From contig NZ_MZMV01000028.1 in assembly GCF_002210435.1 (NCBI RefSeq), positions 1-64,000 on the forward strand: 64,000 nt of DNA, written 5' to 3'. Numbering within the stretch: the stretch's first letter is position 1; every line of letters starts with the position of its first letter. This document shows, piece after piece, positions 52,280 to 61,098 of the stretch. The notes beneath the pieces were generated by a model. That model was not told the DNA's origin, made no database searches, and saw only the letters and a list, made by a program, of their open reading frames with translations. Origin of the DNA: Micromonospora wenchangensis. GTDB lineage: Bacteria; Actinomycetota; Actinomycetes; Mycobacteriales; Micromonosporaceae. The translations under genes and the position numbers were made by a program.

Positions 52280-52957
52280 TCAGGAGGAGCAGGTGTTGAG
52301 CATGCTCTGTAGGGCGGACTTCTCCGATGACTGCAGTCGTAGGCCCCAGGTGTGCTTCACGGTGATCCACATCTTGCCGTAGGTGCACCGGTACGACGAC
52401 AGCGGCGGCTGCCACGTCGACGGGTCCTGGTCGCTCTTGGACTGGTTGACGTTGTCGGTCACCGCGATCAACTGCGGGCCGGACAGGTCGTTGGCGAAGC
52501 TCTGCCGGCGGCTGGTCGTCCAGGAACTCGCCCCGGAGCGCCATGCCTCGGCCAGGGGGACCACGTGGTCGATGTCGAGATCCGACGCGGCGGTCCAGGT
52601 CGCCCCGTCGTACGGGCTGTACCAGCGCCCCGACGTGGCCTGGCAGGAGGAGTTGACCACGACCGACGTGCCGTCGCGTTTGAGGACCTGCTCACGGGTG
52701 TCGCAGCTACCGCTGACGGTGATCCAGTGGGGGAACAGGTCCCGGGAGTAGCCGCTGGTGGAGCCCTCGGCGGCGACGGTGAGGGCGTTGAGCTGCGACT
52801 GCGCCGTCGCCTTCGAGGGGATCCCCGGCGGCGTCGCCGAGGCCGCCGGCGCACCGGTGGTCGAGAGGGCCGCGCCGACGAGCGTGGCGAGTGCCAGCGT
52901 CACGGCACGTACCCGGGGTCGCGCGGTTCCGGGCGTCTTCGTGGTCGGTCGTGCCAT
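52280..52957 (-). CDS. Secreted HNH-family nuclease
   Basis: 225 residues from the ATG at 52957 (CTGGAGG upstream). A signal sequence ends near ASATPP. The catalytic stretch DLDIDHVVPLAEAWRSGAS and later LIAVTDNVNQSKSDQDPSTW form the D-H...N metal-binding core of DUF1524/GmrSD-C type HNH nucleases. Cys pairs in the mature part suit an exported protein. It would degrade extracellular DNA, perhaps for phosphate or nucleotide scavenging. It stands alone; the 170 nt after it toward 52110 hold nothing I can name. Confidence 0.9.
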   Translation of the reverse strand: MARPTTKTPGTARPRVRAVTLALATLVGAALSTTGAPAASATPPGIPSKATAQSQLNALTVAAEGSTSGYSRDLFPHWITVSGSCDTREQVLKRDGTSVVVNSSCQATSGRWYSPYDGATWTAASDLDIDHVVPLAEAWRSGASSWTTSRRQSFANDLSGPQLIAVTDNVNQSKSDQDPSTWQPPLSSYRCTYGKMWITVKHTWGLRLQSSEKSALQSMLNTCSS

Positions 52958-53117
52958 GCCGTGCCTCCAGGTCACCATCGACAGCAACTGCAATCATTAT
53001 CGTCGATGTAGATGACGGCGGGATGGCGTCCTCGTGAAGAGCCGCGAAGATCGGGAGTAACCACCCGTGGACTCCGCCCGGGTACGTGCACGGCCACGAA
53101 ATGGTTTACGCCACGCC

Positions 53118-53148
53118 TTGAGCACGACAACGAATTCTCTATAGAATT
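53118..53148 (+). promoter_or_regulatory. fkbG promoter, probably leaderless, with palindrome
   Basis: TTGAGC (53118-53123) and TATAGA (53140-53145) are 16 nt apart, and the GTG start is at 53155, only 9 nt after the -10. The mRNA would begin at or within a few bases of the start codon. AATTCT-CTAT-AGAATT (53133-53148) is a perfect palindrome covering the -10 element. Confidence 0.6.
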
Positions 53149-53154
53149 GCCTTC

Positions 53155-53823
53155 GTGGCTGATCAGATCGGGGTCGACCCGAAGCTTCTGGCCTATGTCC
53201 GGGAATTCTCGCTCAGGGAGGACGACGTCCTCCGGGCGCTACGCACGCACACCGGTGAATTACCCGGCGGGCGGTCCCTGCAGGTGATGGCCGAGGAGGG
53301 GCAACTGCTCGCGCTGCTGGTGTCCCTGGTCGGGGCCACGAGGGTGCTGGAGGTGGGCACCTTCACCGGTTACAGCACCCTGTGCATGGCCCGCGCCCTG
53401 CCGCCGCACGGCCGGCTGGTGACCTGCGACATCAGCGCACGGTGGCCGGAGATCGGCGCCGGGTACTGGCACCGGGCGGGAGTCGCCGACCGTATCGAGG
53501 TACGCATCGGGCCGGCGATCGAAACCCTGGATAAATTGCTCGACGAAGGCACCGGCAGCAGTTTCGACCTCGTTTTCGTCGACGCCGACAAAGCAAATTA
53601 CCCGCAGTACTACGAATTGGCTGTGCAACTCGTACGCCCCGGCGGGCTGGTGGTGGTGGACAACACGCTGTTCTTCGGTCGGGTGGTCGACCCGGACGCC
53701 GGTGATCCGGACACCGCCGGGGTGCGGCGGGTCAACGCCATGATCCGGGACGACCGACGGGTGGACGTGTGTCTGCTTCCCATGGCCGACGGCATCACGT
53801 TGGCCCGCAGGCGGTCCGACTGA
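53155..53823 (+). CDS. fkbG: O-methyltransferase of methoxymalonyl-ACP synthesis
   Basis: 222 residues from a GTG. The class I methyltransferase fold is clear: [12 protein letters not shown] is the SAM-binding loop, then [24 protein letters not shown] (metal-site Asp pair) and [17 protein letters not shown]. This is the catechol-OMT-like family to which FkbG belongs. FkbG methylates hydroxymalonyl-ACP (the C2 hydroxyl) with SAM. The assignment rests on the four other pathway genes lying next to it on the opposite strand. No ribosome-binding site is visible and the promoter is unusually close, so translation may be leaderless. Confidence 0.85.
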   Translation: MADQIGVDPKLLAYVREFSLREDDVLRALRTHTGELPGGRSLQVMAEEGQLLALLVSLVGATRVLEVGTFTGYSTLCMARALPPHGRLVTCDISARWPEIGAGYWHRAGVADRIEVRIGPAIETLDKLLDEGTGSSFDLVFVDADKANYPQYYELAVQLVRPGGLVVVDNTLFFGRVVDPDAGDPDTAGVRRVNAMIRDDRRVDVCLLPMADGITLARRRSD

Positions 53824-53866
53824 CTCCCCCACCGCCGTCGCACCGGTGCGGGCCGGATGTGGGCGG

Positions 53867-54991
53867 TCAACCCGCGCCGACGTACCCGGGGCCGGTCAGG
53901 TCGGGGGCGGTCAGGTCGGGGGCGGTCAGGTGGAACGTCGACGGCGCGGGTTGCCGACGGGCCACCAGGTGCAGTCGCTGGACGGCGCGGTCGGCGTCGA
54001 CGGCGATGTGGTCCCGGCACGCGCAGGGTTCCTCGTCGAAGCCGGCGAACCGGTAGGCGATCTCCATCATCCGGTTGCGGTCGTTGGGCCGGAAGTCGGC
54101 GATCAGGTGCGCGCCGGCGCGGGCGGCCTGGTCCACCAGCCAGGTCAGCAGGACGGTGCCGGTGCCGAAGGACACCACCCGGCAGGAGGTGGCCAGCAGC
54201 CGCAGGTGCCACACTCCCGGGTGTTTCTCCAGGACCAGCACACCGACCGCGCCGTGCGGCCCGAACCGGTCGGTCAGGGTCGTGACCAGGACCTCGTACC
54301 GGGGGTCGGCCATCAGGGTCCGCAGCACCCGGTCCGGGTAGTGCACGCCGGTCGCGTTCATCTGGCTGGTCCGCAGGGTCAACTCCTCGACGCGCGCCAG
54401 GGTCGCGGCGTCGGCCCGCCGGATGTGCATCACCAGTTCCAGTGAGCGGAGGAAGTCCTCGGCCGGGCCGGTGAACCGGGCCTGCTCGTCGGCCCGCCGC
54501 TGACCGGCCTGGTACATCTGCCGGCGTCGCCGGGCGTCCGCGGTGACCGACGTCGGGGTGAACTCGGGGCGGTCCAACAGGGTGGTGGCCACGCGGGCGT
54601 CGTAGCAGCGTACCTGCGGCAGGTGGAAGGCGACCTCGGCCCGTTCGGCCGGTTGGTCGTCGATGAAGGCGATGGTGCCGAGCGCGAAGCCGAGCCGGTC
54701 GGCGATCCGGCGGACGGCGTCGGACTTGCGTCCCCACCCGATCTGCGGTGCGACGAAGTACTCGGCGACGCCGAGCGCGCGCAGTCGGGCCCAGGCCGGC
54801 TCGTGGTCGTTGCGGCTGCACACCGACTGGAGGATGCCCCGGGCGTCGAGGCCGGTGATCACCGCCCGGATCGGGTCGGGGAGCACGACCTGCTCGGCTT
54901 CGAGCAGGACACCTCGCCAGAGGGTGTCGTCCAGATCCCAGACCAGGCACTTCACGGTCGCGGGTGGCACCGTGGGGACCTCGTGGGTCAC
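53867..54991 (-). CDS. fkbH: FkbH-like HAD protein (glyceryl-ACP formation)
   Basis: 374 residues from a GTG at 54991 with AAGGAG upstream. The HAD motif VWDLDDTLWRGVLLE lies near residue 15, followed by SVCSRND, FIDDQPAERAEV and the C-terminal acyltransferase-like half (NRMMEIAYRFAGF). FkbH takes 1,3-bisphosphoglycerate, removes a phosphate and loads the glyceryl group on the FkbJ carrier protein. The extreme C terminus repeats TAPDL, from a 15-bp DNA tandem repeat at about 53894-53938. It is the last gene of the minus-strand operon, 59 nt after fkbI, and converges on fkbG. Confidence 0.92.
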   Translation of the reverse strand: MTHEVPTVPPATVKCLVWDLDDTLWRGVLLEAEQVVLPDPIRAVITGLDARGILQSVCSRNDHEPAWARLRALGVAEYFVAPQIGWGRKSDAVRRIADRLGFALGTIAFIDDQPAERAEVAFHLPQVRCYDARVATTLLDRPEFTPTSVTADARRRRQMYQAGQRRADEQARFTGPAEDFLRSLELVMHIRRADAATLARVEELTLRTSQMNATGVHYPDRVLRTLMADPRYEVLVTTLTDRFGPHGAVGVLVLEKHPGVWHLRLLATSCRVVSFGTGTVLLTWLVDQAARAGAHLIADFRPNDRNRMMEIAYRFAGFDEEPCACRDHIAVDADRAVQRLHLVARRQPAPSTFHLTAPDLTAPDLTGPGYVGAG

Positions 54992-55050
54992 GTCGGCTCC
55001 TTCGGGCTGGCGTTCGTCAGCGGTGTGGGGCGTTCGGCGCGGCGGCGGGG

Positions 55051-56181
55051 TCACCGGCGGTTGACCACGTGGTCGGCCAGCATCAGCTGGCACATCTCGG
55101 TGCTGCCCTCGATGATCTCCATGAGCTTGGCGTCGCGGTACGCCCGGGCGACGGGGTGCCCGTCGACGGCACCGGCCGACGCCAGGACCTGGACCGCGTC
55201 GGCGGCGGCCCGGGCGGCGTGCCTGGCGCTCACGTACTTGGCCAGGACGGTGGCGGTGACCATGTCGGGCGAGCCGGTGTCCCAGCAGCGGCTGGCGTGC
55301 TCACAGACGCGGGTGGCCACCTGCTCGGCGGACCACAGGTCGGCCAGGTGCCGCGCGACGAGCTGGTGGTGGGCCAGCGGACGGCCGAACTGGTGGCGGG
55401 AGCCGGCGTGTTCGACGGCCGCCGTCAGGCAGGCCCGCAGGATCCCCACGCACCCCCAGGCGACCGAGATCCGGCCGTAGCTCAGCGCCGTGGTCACCAG
55501 TAGGGACATCGACTGCCCACCGGCACCGAGCAGGCTGCTGGTGGGCAGCCGCACCGCGTCGAACCACACGTCGGCGTGTCCAGCCGCCCGGCATCCCAGC
55601 GGCTCCGCCCGCCGGCGTACGCGTACCCCGGGGGTGGCCCGGGGCACCACCACCACGGCCGCCTGGTCACCCAGTCGGGCGAAGGTCAGGAGCAGGTCGG
55701 CGTGGTCGGCGGCGGTCACCCACACCTTGTGGCCGTCGAGACGCAGGGTGTCGCCGGTGACGGTGACGGTGGTGGTCATGGCCGACAGATCGCTGCCCGC
55801 CTGCGGTTCGGTGAAGGCCACGGCGGCCGTGTCCGTGGCGGCCAGGCGGGGCAGCAGCGACCTGGCCTGGGCCCGGTCGGCCAACCGTTCGACGGCCCAC
55901 GCCGCCATCCCCTGGGAGGTCATGACGCTGCGCAGGGAGCTGCACAGGCTGCCGACCCGGGCGGTGAACTCGCCGCTGTCCAGGCTGCTCCAGCCCGGTC
56001 CGCCGTACCCGGTGGGGATCTGGGGGGCGAGCAGGCCGGCGGCGTTGAGTTCGCGCACCACCTCCGCGGGTAGCCGGCCCGCCCGGTCCCAGTCGCCCGC
56101 CCGGTCGCCGACCAGGCGGGCGACGACCGTGGCGGCGTCGGCGGGGGTGACGGCGGGTGCGGCGGCGATGGTGTCAGGCAC
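55051..56181 (-). CDS. fkbI: FkbI-like acyl-ACP dehydrogenase
   Basis: 376 residues from a GTG that overlaps the end of the carrier-protein gene by 8 bp. It has the acyl-CoA dehydrogenase fold: AFTEPQAGSDLSAM, KVWVTAADHADLLL, GRPLAHHQLVARHLADLW and the C-terminal YRDAKLMEIIEGSTEMCQL, the last containing the usual catalytic Glu region. In the pathway it oxidises the glyceryl- or hydroxymalonyl-semialdehyde-type intermediate on the carrier protein with FAD. Confidence 0.9.
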   Translation of the reverse strand: MPDTIAAAPAVTPADAATVVARLVGDRAGDWDRAGRLPAEVVRELNAAGLLAPQIPTGYGGPGWSSLDSGEFTARVGSLCSSLRSVMTSQGMAAWAVERLADRAQARSLLPRLAATDTAAVAFTEPQAGSDLSAMTTTVTVTGDTLRLDGHKVWVTAADHADLLLTFARLGDQAAVVVVPRATPGVRVRRRAEPLGCRAAGHADVWFDAVRLPTSSLLGAGGQSMSLLVTTALSYGRISVAWGCVGILRACLTAAVEHAGSRHQFGRPLAHHQLVARHLADLWSAEQVATRVCEHASRCWDTGSPDMVTATVLAKYVSARHAARAAADAVQVLASAGAVDGHPVARAYRDAKLMEIIEGSTEMCQLMLADHVVNRR

Positions 56182-56476
56182 CGTGGTCGCCGGGCTCGCC
56201 GGTGCGGAGCCGGTCGACCAGGGCGACCATCCGGCGTACGGTCCGGAAGTTGTCCAGCCGCAGGTCGGTGCCGCGCACGGAGACCCCGTACGTCTGCTCC
56301 AGGTGCACCACCAGCTCCATCGCGAACAGGGACGACAGTCCGCCGGTGGCGAAGAGGTCCGTGTCCGGCGGCCAGGCCCGCCCGGTGCGCGCCGTCAGAA
56401 AGCGCACCAGCTCCGCCGTGACGGTGTCGACACGGTCGCCGGTGTCCGACACCTCCTGGTCGGATGGCACAGTCAT
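56174..56476 (-). CDS. fkbJ: FkbJ-like acyl carrier protein
   Basis: 100 residues; the ATG overlaps the fkbK stop by 1 bp (TGATG). DLFATGGLSSLFAMELVVHL is a carrier-protein motif, with the phosphopantetheine Ser in the LSS. Small size, and position between fkbK and fkbI, identify it as the carrier on which the methoxymalonyl extender is built. Confidence 0.9.
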   Translation of the reverse strand: MTVPSDQEVSDTGDRVDTVTAELVRFLTARTGRAWPPDTDLFATGGLSSLFAMELVVHLEQTYGVSVRGTDLRLDNFRTVRRMVALVDRLRTGEPGDHGA

Positions 56477-57363
56477 CACAGGTCTCCCTCGTAGTGGTAG
56501 AAACCCCGCCCGCTCTTGCGGCCGAGGTGCCCGGCCCGGACCTTGGTCAGCAGCAGCTCGCAGGGGCGGCAACTCTCGTCGCCGGTGCGCTCGTGCAGCA
56601 CCCACAGGGAGTCGACCAGGTTGTCCAGGCCGATGAGGTCGGCGGTGCGCAGCGGACCCGTCGGGTGTCCCAGACATCCCTGTAGGAGGGTGTCGACGGA
56701 TTCGACGCTTGCGGTGCCGGCGGCCACCACCCGGACCGCATTGTTGATCATGGGGTGCAGGATGCGGCTGGTGACGAAGCCGGGAGCGTCCTCGACCACC
56801 ACCGGCTCGCGGCCCAGGACGGCGAGCAGCCGGCGTACGGCGTCCAGGGTGTGCGGGCCGGTGCGGGGGCCCCGGATCACCTCGACGGTCCGGATCAGGT
56901 AGGGCGGGTTCATGAAGTGGCTGCCGACCAGGTCCTCGGGTCGTGCCACCGACCGGGCCAGTTCGTCGATGGGAATGGAGGAGGTGTTGGACACCACCGG
57001 GGTGCCGGGTGTCACCAGGGCGGAGACCTCAGTGAGCACCTTCGCCTTGGCGTAGGGGTCCTCGGTGACCGCCTCGACCACGGCGGTGAGGCCGGTCCGC
57101 CCCGTCGGGACGTCCGTGAGGGACGGTCCGACGTCCAGCGGGCCGGGTCGGACGTCCGGGGGCAGGGTTCCCATCAGCCGGGCGGTGCGGACCTGCCGGT
57201 CGACCCGGGCGGTGGCATCGGCCAGCCGTCCCCGGTCCACGTCGATGATCGACACGGCGATGCCGTGCCCGACCGCCAGCGCGGCGATGCCCGTTCCCAT
57301 CACCCCCGCGCCGAGCACCGCCAGCCGTTGCCCCGCATCCGGTGTTGCGTTCTGCCCCGTCAC
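56476..57363 (-). CDS. fkbK: FkbK-like 3-hydroxyacyl-CoA dehydrogenase
   Basis: 295 residues. The NAD loop is LAVLGAGVMGTGIA, then VVSNTSSIPIDELA, GSHFMNPPYLIRTVEVIRG and the C-terminal GRKSGRGFYHYEGDL. This is the 3-hydroxybutyryl-CoA dehydrogenase fold. In the methoxymalonyl pathway FkbK oxidises glyceryl-ACP at C3. It is followed directly by fkbJ and starts 51 nt after the Rieske gene. Confidence 0.92.
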   Translation of the reverse strand: MTGQNATPDAGQRLAVLGAGVMGTGIAALAVGHGIAVSIIDVDRGRLADATARVDRQVRTARLMGTLPPDVRPGPLDVGPSLTDVPTGRTGLTAVVEAVTEDPYAKAKVLTEVSALVTPGTPVVSNTSSIPIDELARSVARPEDLVGSHFMNPPYLIRTVEVIRGPRTGPHTLDAVRRLLAVLGREPVVVEDAPGFVTSRILHPMINNAVRVVAAGTASVESVDTLLQGCLGHPTGPLRTADLIGLDNLVDSLWVLHERTGDESCRPCELLLTKVRAGHLGRKSGRGFYHYEGDL

Positions 57364-57414
57364 CAGGGTCTCCCTTCGTTGCCCGGCCCGGTTCGCGGGC
57401 CACGCCGGCCGCGG

Positions 57415-58596
57415 TCACACCTCGGAGTGGTCCGCCTTCCGCCCCTCGACCGACGATCCGTTGACTGCCGACGATCCGTTGACGGACCGTGATCCGTTGG
57501 CTGCCGGTGATCCGTTGACGGCGGACGCGTCGGTGGCGGTGCCGTCGGTGGGGACGCCGGGGTCGGTGTAGAACTGCCGGGCCCACTGCCGGTACCGACC
57601 GATGGGGCCGTCTCCCCGGGCGAGCTTCGGCTGTTCGACGTGCTCCTGGTGGTGCCACATCAGCAGGTCCGCGCCGGTGTCGACCGAGGCCACCCGTTGG
57701 GCGATGACGCCGAGCAGCCGGGCGACGGGCATCGCCGTGGCCTTGGCGGCCCGCTCGGGCAGGAACGGCAGGCCGGCCAGTTCCAGTTTGGTGCCCATCC
57801 GGAGGTGGATCCGGCCCGGTGTGGTGGGGGTGGCGTGCAGCATGACGTACAGGTCGCCGGCCCCGTTGGGCAGCCGGGTGCGGGCCGCGATGGTGGCCAG
57901 TCCGATCACGGTGAGGGTGTAGGACTGGCGGATCTGGCGCATGACGGTGCCCCGGGCGGTGGCGGTGACGGTGCTGACCGGCTCCCCCATCACCGGTGTC
58001 CCCTCGATGACCAGGTCCCGCAGTCCGTGCAGCGCCGGGAGGTGACCCCAGTCGAAGGCGTTCTCGATGACGTCCTGCGGGTGGCCGGCGATGTCGAAGG
58101 TGTTGTGGCTGTAGGGTTGCCGATCGTCCATGCCGAAGGTCGGGACCTGCCACTGCGGGGCGAGGCCGAGGGCGTGCCACCACACGTAGATCGATCCGTT
58201 GGCCTCGCAGACCGGGAACTGGCTCAGGGTCGCCTTGGGTGGCGGCAGGTCGTAGCCGGTGCGTACGCAGGCCCCGGAGGGGTCGAAGGCGAACCGGTGG
58301 AACGGGCAGACGAGTTCCTCGCCGTCGAGGGTGCTGCCGACGCCCAGGTGTGCCCCGAGGTGGGGGCAGCGGGGGTTGACCGCCCGCAGCAGCCCGCGGG
58401 GGGTCCGGTAGACGACCACCTCGCCGCCCATGAACGGGCGGGTGGTGATGGTCCCGGGACGGACCTCGTCGGAGAAGGCCACGCAGAACCACCCGTTCGG
58501 GTCGGGACGGGTGGGCGGGTGGAGGCGGTCGGCCGGCGCGGCGGTGTGCCGCCGGATCTCGTGGTCGCGGAGCAGTTGTTTGACCAGTGGTTTCAT
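57415..58596 (-). CDS. Rieske [2Fe-2S] oxygenase, terminal component
   Basis: 393 residues with AGGAG before the ATG. The cluster motif CPHLGAHLG ... CPFHRFAF lies near residues 78-100. The catalytic half has VIENAFDWGHLPALHGL, whose Asp and two His residues fit the mononuclear iron site, similar to KshA-type oxygenases. It probably hydroxylates the polyketide or another cluster intermediate. A reductase partner is not in the window. The C terminus has four VNGS/ANGS-like repeats (tandem gatccgttg units at about 57456-57520), likely a disordered tail. Confidence 0.9.
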   Translation of the reverse strand: MKPLVKQLLRDHEIRRHTAAPADRLHPPTRPDPNGWFCVAFSDEVRPGTITTRPFMGGEVVVYRTPRGLLRAVNPRCPHLGAHLGVGSTLDGEELVCPFHRFAFDPSGACVRTGYDLPPPKATLSQFPVCEANGSIYVWWHALGLAPQWQVPTFGMDDRQPYSHNTFDIAGHPQDVIENAFDWGHLPALHGLRDLVIEGTPVMGEPVSTVTATARGTVMRQIRQSYTLTVIGLATIAARTRLPNGAGDLYVMLHATPTTPGRIHLRMGTKLELAGLPFLPERAAKATAMPVARLLGVIAQRVASVDTGADLLMWHHQEHVEQPKLARGDGPIGRYRQWARQFYTDPGVPTDGTATDASAVNGSPAANGSRSVNGSSAVNGSSVEGRKADHSEV

Positions 58597-58606
58597 GGTT
58601 GTTCTC

Positions 58607-60058
58607 CTAGTGGGCGACCGGGCAGACGCCGGGGCCCGATCCGACGGCCGGCGGCACGGGCTGCGACGTGGCGACCGGTGGCGAGTGGGTTGCGGTGGTC
58701 TCCGTCGCCTGGCGCTGCCGCAGCCGCAGCCGCAGCCCGCGCGAGCTCAGGCTGGTTTCCACCTTGGGTCGGAAGGGTTCGTCGCCGACCGGGGTCAGCT
58801 CCCAGCGGGCCGTCACGGCGGTGAGGGCGAGGATCGCCTCGGTGAGGGCGAACTGGTCCCCGATGCACTTGCGTGCGCCGGCGCCGAACGGGACGTAGCT
58901 GGCCCGGTCGGGTGAGGTGTCGAGCCAGCGGTCCGGGTCGAACCGGGTCGGGTCGGCGTACAGGTCGGGTCGACGGTGGATCAGGTACGGGCTGAGCACG
59001 AGGGTGTCGCCGCGGCGTAGCCGTACCCCGTCGAGTTCGGCTTCGCCGGTGACGGTCCGGGTCATCATCCAGGCGGGCGGGTAGAGCCGGAGGGTCTCGG
59101 TGACCACCCGGGCCGCCAGGTCGAGTCGGGGCAGGTGTTCGGGGCCGGGCAGGGCGCCGGCCAGGACGGTGTCGGTCTCGGCGTGGAGTCGGCGTTGGAT
59201 CTCCGGGTGGGTGGCTGTCAGGTACAGGGCCCAGGCCAGGGTGATGGCGGTGGTTTCCATGCCGCCGAGGAAAAAGGTGAGGGCCTGGTCGGCCAGTTCG
59301 GAGTCGCTGAGCCGCTGCTCGTGGTCGCGGCTTTCCACGTCGACCGCGGCGACCAGTGCGGAGAGCAGGTCGGCGTGGTCGGTGGGGTCGGCGCGGCGGG
59401 CGGCGACGATGTCGGTGATGGTGGCGAACAGCCGGGCGCGGGCCTGGTCGTAGCGTCGTTTCGCGGGGGTCGGCAGCCGGCGCAGCAGGGCCGGGGTCAT
59501 CATGCGGCGGAAGAAGGCGCTCACCACGGTGTTCGTGTCGGCCAGGGCCCGGCGGAGGGTTTCCGCGGGGAGGGACCCGCTGAACATCGTCTCCATGGTG
59601 GCCTGGGTGGTGAGGGTCATCATCTCCCGGGTGACGTCGAGCACCTGACCGTCGTGCCAGGAACCGGCGGTGGCGTCGGAGGCCCGGCCGAACACGGCCG
59701 CGTAGCCGTGCAGGCGTCGCGGGTGGAACGACGGTTGGCACAGCCGTCGTTGTCGCCGGTGCAGCGGGTACGGGCAGGTGGACAAGCCGTCGCCGATGAC
59801 CTCCCGGATCCGGTCGTAGATCGGGCCGCCCTTGTCGAAGGTGCGGTCGTTGACGAAGACGTGCCGGGTCAGGGTCGGGTCGCAGATGAGCAGTGCGGTG
59901 GTCGGGCCCAACCGGACCCGCACCATCGTCGGGTATCCGGCCAGGGAGCGGATGAACGCCAGCGGGTCCCGCAGCAGGGGCAACGCGTGCCCGAGCAGGG
60001 GTAGTGCGCCGGGTGCCAGGGGTACCGACGCGGTGGTCGTCGTGCGTGTCGCGGTCAT
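58607..60058 (-). CDS. Cytochrome P450
   Basis: 483 residues, long for a bacterial P450, with a Pro-rich extension after the heme domain. Heme loop FGAGARKCIGDQFA, the ExxR motif ETLRLYPP and the oxygen-binding helix FFLGGMETTAI are canonical. The fold is class II-like (CYP102/CYP4-like sequence features: PERF-like DPTRFDPDRW). It is 10 nt from the Rieske gene and 3 nt from the ketosynthase gene, so it is a tailoring oxidase of the same pathway. Confidence 0.93.
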   Translation of the reverse strand: MTATRTTTTASVPLAPGALPLLGHALPLLRDPLAFIRSLAGYPTMVRVRLGPTTALLICDPTLTRHVFVNDRTFDKGGPIYDRIREVIGDGLSTCPYPLHRRQRRLCQPSFHPRRLHGYAAVFGRASDATAGSWHDGQVLDVTREMMTLTTQATMETMFSGSLPAETLRRALADTNTVVSAFFRRMMTPALLRRLPTPAKRRYDQARARLFATITDIVAARRADPTDHADLLSALVAAVDVESRDHEQRLSDSELADQALTFFLGGMETTAITLAWALYLTATHPEIQRRLHAETDTVLAGALPGPEHLPRLDLAARVVTETLRLYPPAWMMTRTVTGEAELDGVRLRRGDTLVLSPYLIHRRPDLYADPTRFDPDRWLDTSPDRASYVPFGAGARKCIGDQFALTEAILALTAVTARWELTPVGDEPFRPKVETSLSSRGLRLRLRQRQATETTATHSPPVATSQPVPPAVGSGPGVCPVAH

Positions 60059-60061
60059 GGG

Positions 60062-61081
60062 TCACCTTGTTTTCCGGTCTGCCGTCGTCCCGCCGGGCGG
60101 CGGGCGGGTGATCTCGATCAGGGCGGTGGTCCAGCGGAAGCCGAGGCCGAAGCTGACGACGAGGACGCGTTCGCCGACCCGTAGTGCGCCGGTGCGGAAC
60201 ATCCGGTCGAGGGCGAGCAGGACGTCGCACGGGCCGGCATGACCCAGGTGGCGGCCGAAGGTCCAGTTGGTGTCGGTGGCGCGGCGGTGCAGCGGGGGCC
60301 CGGACAGCACCAGGTCGAGCACGGCCGAGCCGATGGCGATGGCCACCACGTGGGAGATGTCGGCGGCGGTCAGGCCGGTCTCGTCGAGGACGGTGTCGAC
60401 GCAGTGGCGGGTGCGGCGTCGCAGGGTGTCGATGTGGGGCAGGAGCCCGGTCTGTTCGGCGAGGAAGCGTCGTCCGGGGCCGGTGGCGTCGTCGTGTTCA
60501 CCGGCGCGGGTCAGCACCTCCAGTTGCGGTTCGGTGGCCTGGGCGGTGGCCAGTAGTCGGGCGAAGCCGGTGCCGCGGGTGAGCACGGCGGCTGCTCCGG
60601 CGTCGCCGGCGACGTAGCCGATGTCGCGGACGTGGGCCCACCGCTGGTGTGGGAAGCGGGCGGCGGCGGTGACCAGGGCCGCCGGGGCGGTGGGTTGGGC
60701 GGTCAGGTGTTCGGCGGCGGTCACCAGGGCGGCTGCGCCGCCGTCGCTGGCCGCGCCGACCTCGATGCCGGTGCCGCGGGTGGCTCCGAGGACCCGCAGC
60801 AGGTAGGGCGCGGGTGTGTAGTGGTCCTCGTCCTGGAAGGTGGCGTGGGCCAGCAGGCTCACGTCGGTGCTGGGGACGTTGGCGTGGTGCAGTGCCAGCA
60901 GGGCGGCGCGGGCGGCCATCTGGGTCGCGGTCTGCCCGGTCGAGACCGCTGCGGAGGTGAATCCGTTGGTGGCGGCCATGGACGGCCGGCCGGTCCGGGT
61001 GCCGTCCCACGGGTCGTGTTCGGGTCGGATCGGGGGTATCCAGGAGCCGGTTCCGGCGATCGTGATGTCGTGCCACAGCAC
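60062..61081 (-). CDS. KAS III-like enzyme with Ser in the active site
   Basis: 339 residues from a GTG at 61081 with GAGGAG upstream. The thiolase/FabH fold is clear (IAGTGSWIPPI, YVAGDAGAAAVLTRGTG, GERVLVVSFGLGFRWTTALIE). The residue expected to be the acylated Cys is Ser112 in VGAASDGGAAAL, at the same number as Cys112 of E. coli FabH; the codon is agc. The usual HQAN and N-x-G-N motifs are also absent (GHAGPCD instead). It may be an acyltransferase or hydrolase, as with DpsC or CerJ-type relatives, rather than a condensing enzyme. It lies between the synthase and the P450. Confidence 0.9.
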   Translation of the reverse strand: MLWHDITIAGTGSWIPPIRPEHDPWDGTRTGRPSMAATNGFTSAAVSTGQTATQMAARAALLALHHANVPSTDVSLLAHATFQDEDHYTPAPYLLRVLGATRGTGIEVGAASDGGAAALVTAAEHLTAQPTAPAALVTAAARFPHQRWAHVRDIGYVAGDAGAAAVLTRGTGFARLLATAQATEPQLEVLTRAGEHDDATGPGRRFLAEQTGLLPHIDTLRRRTRHCVDTVLDETGLTAADISHVVAIAIGSAVLDLVLSGPPLHRRATDTNWTFGRHLGHAGPCDVLLALDRMFRTGALRVGERVLVVSFGLGFRWTTALIEITRPPPGGTTADRKTR

Positions 61082-61098
61082 CGTTGTCTCCTCGGCGG

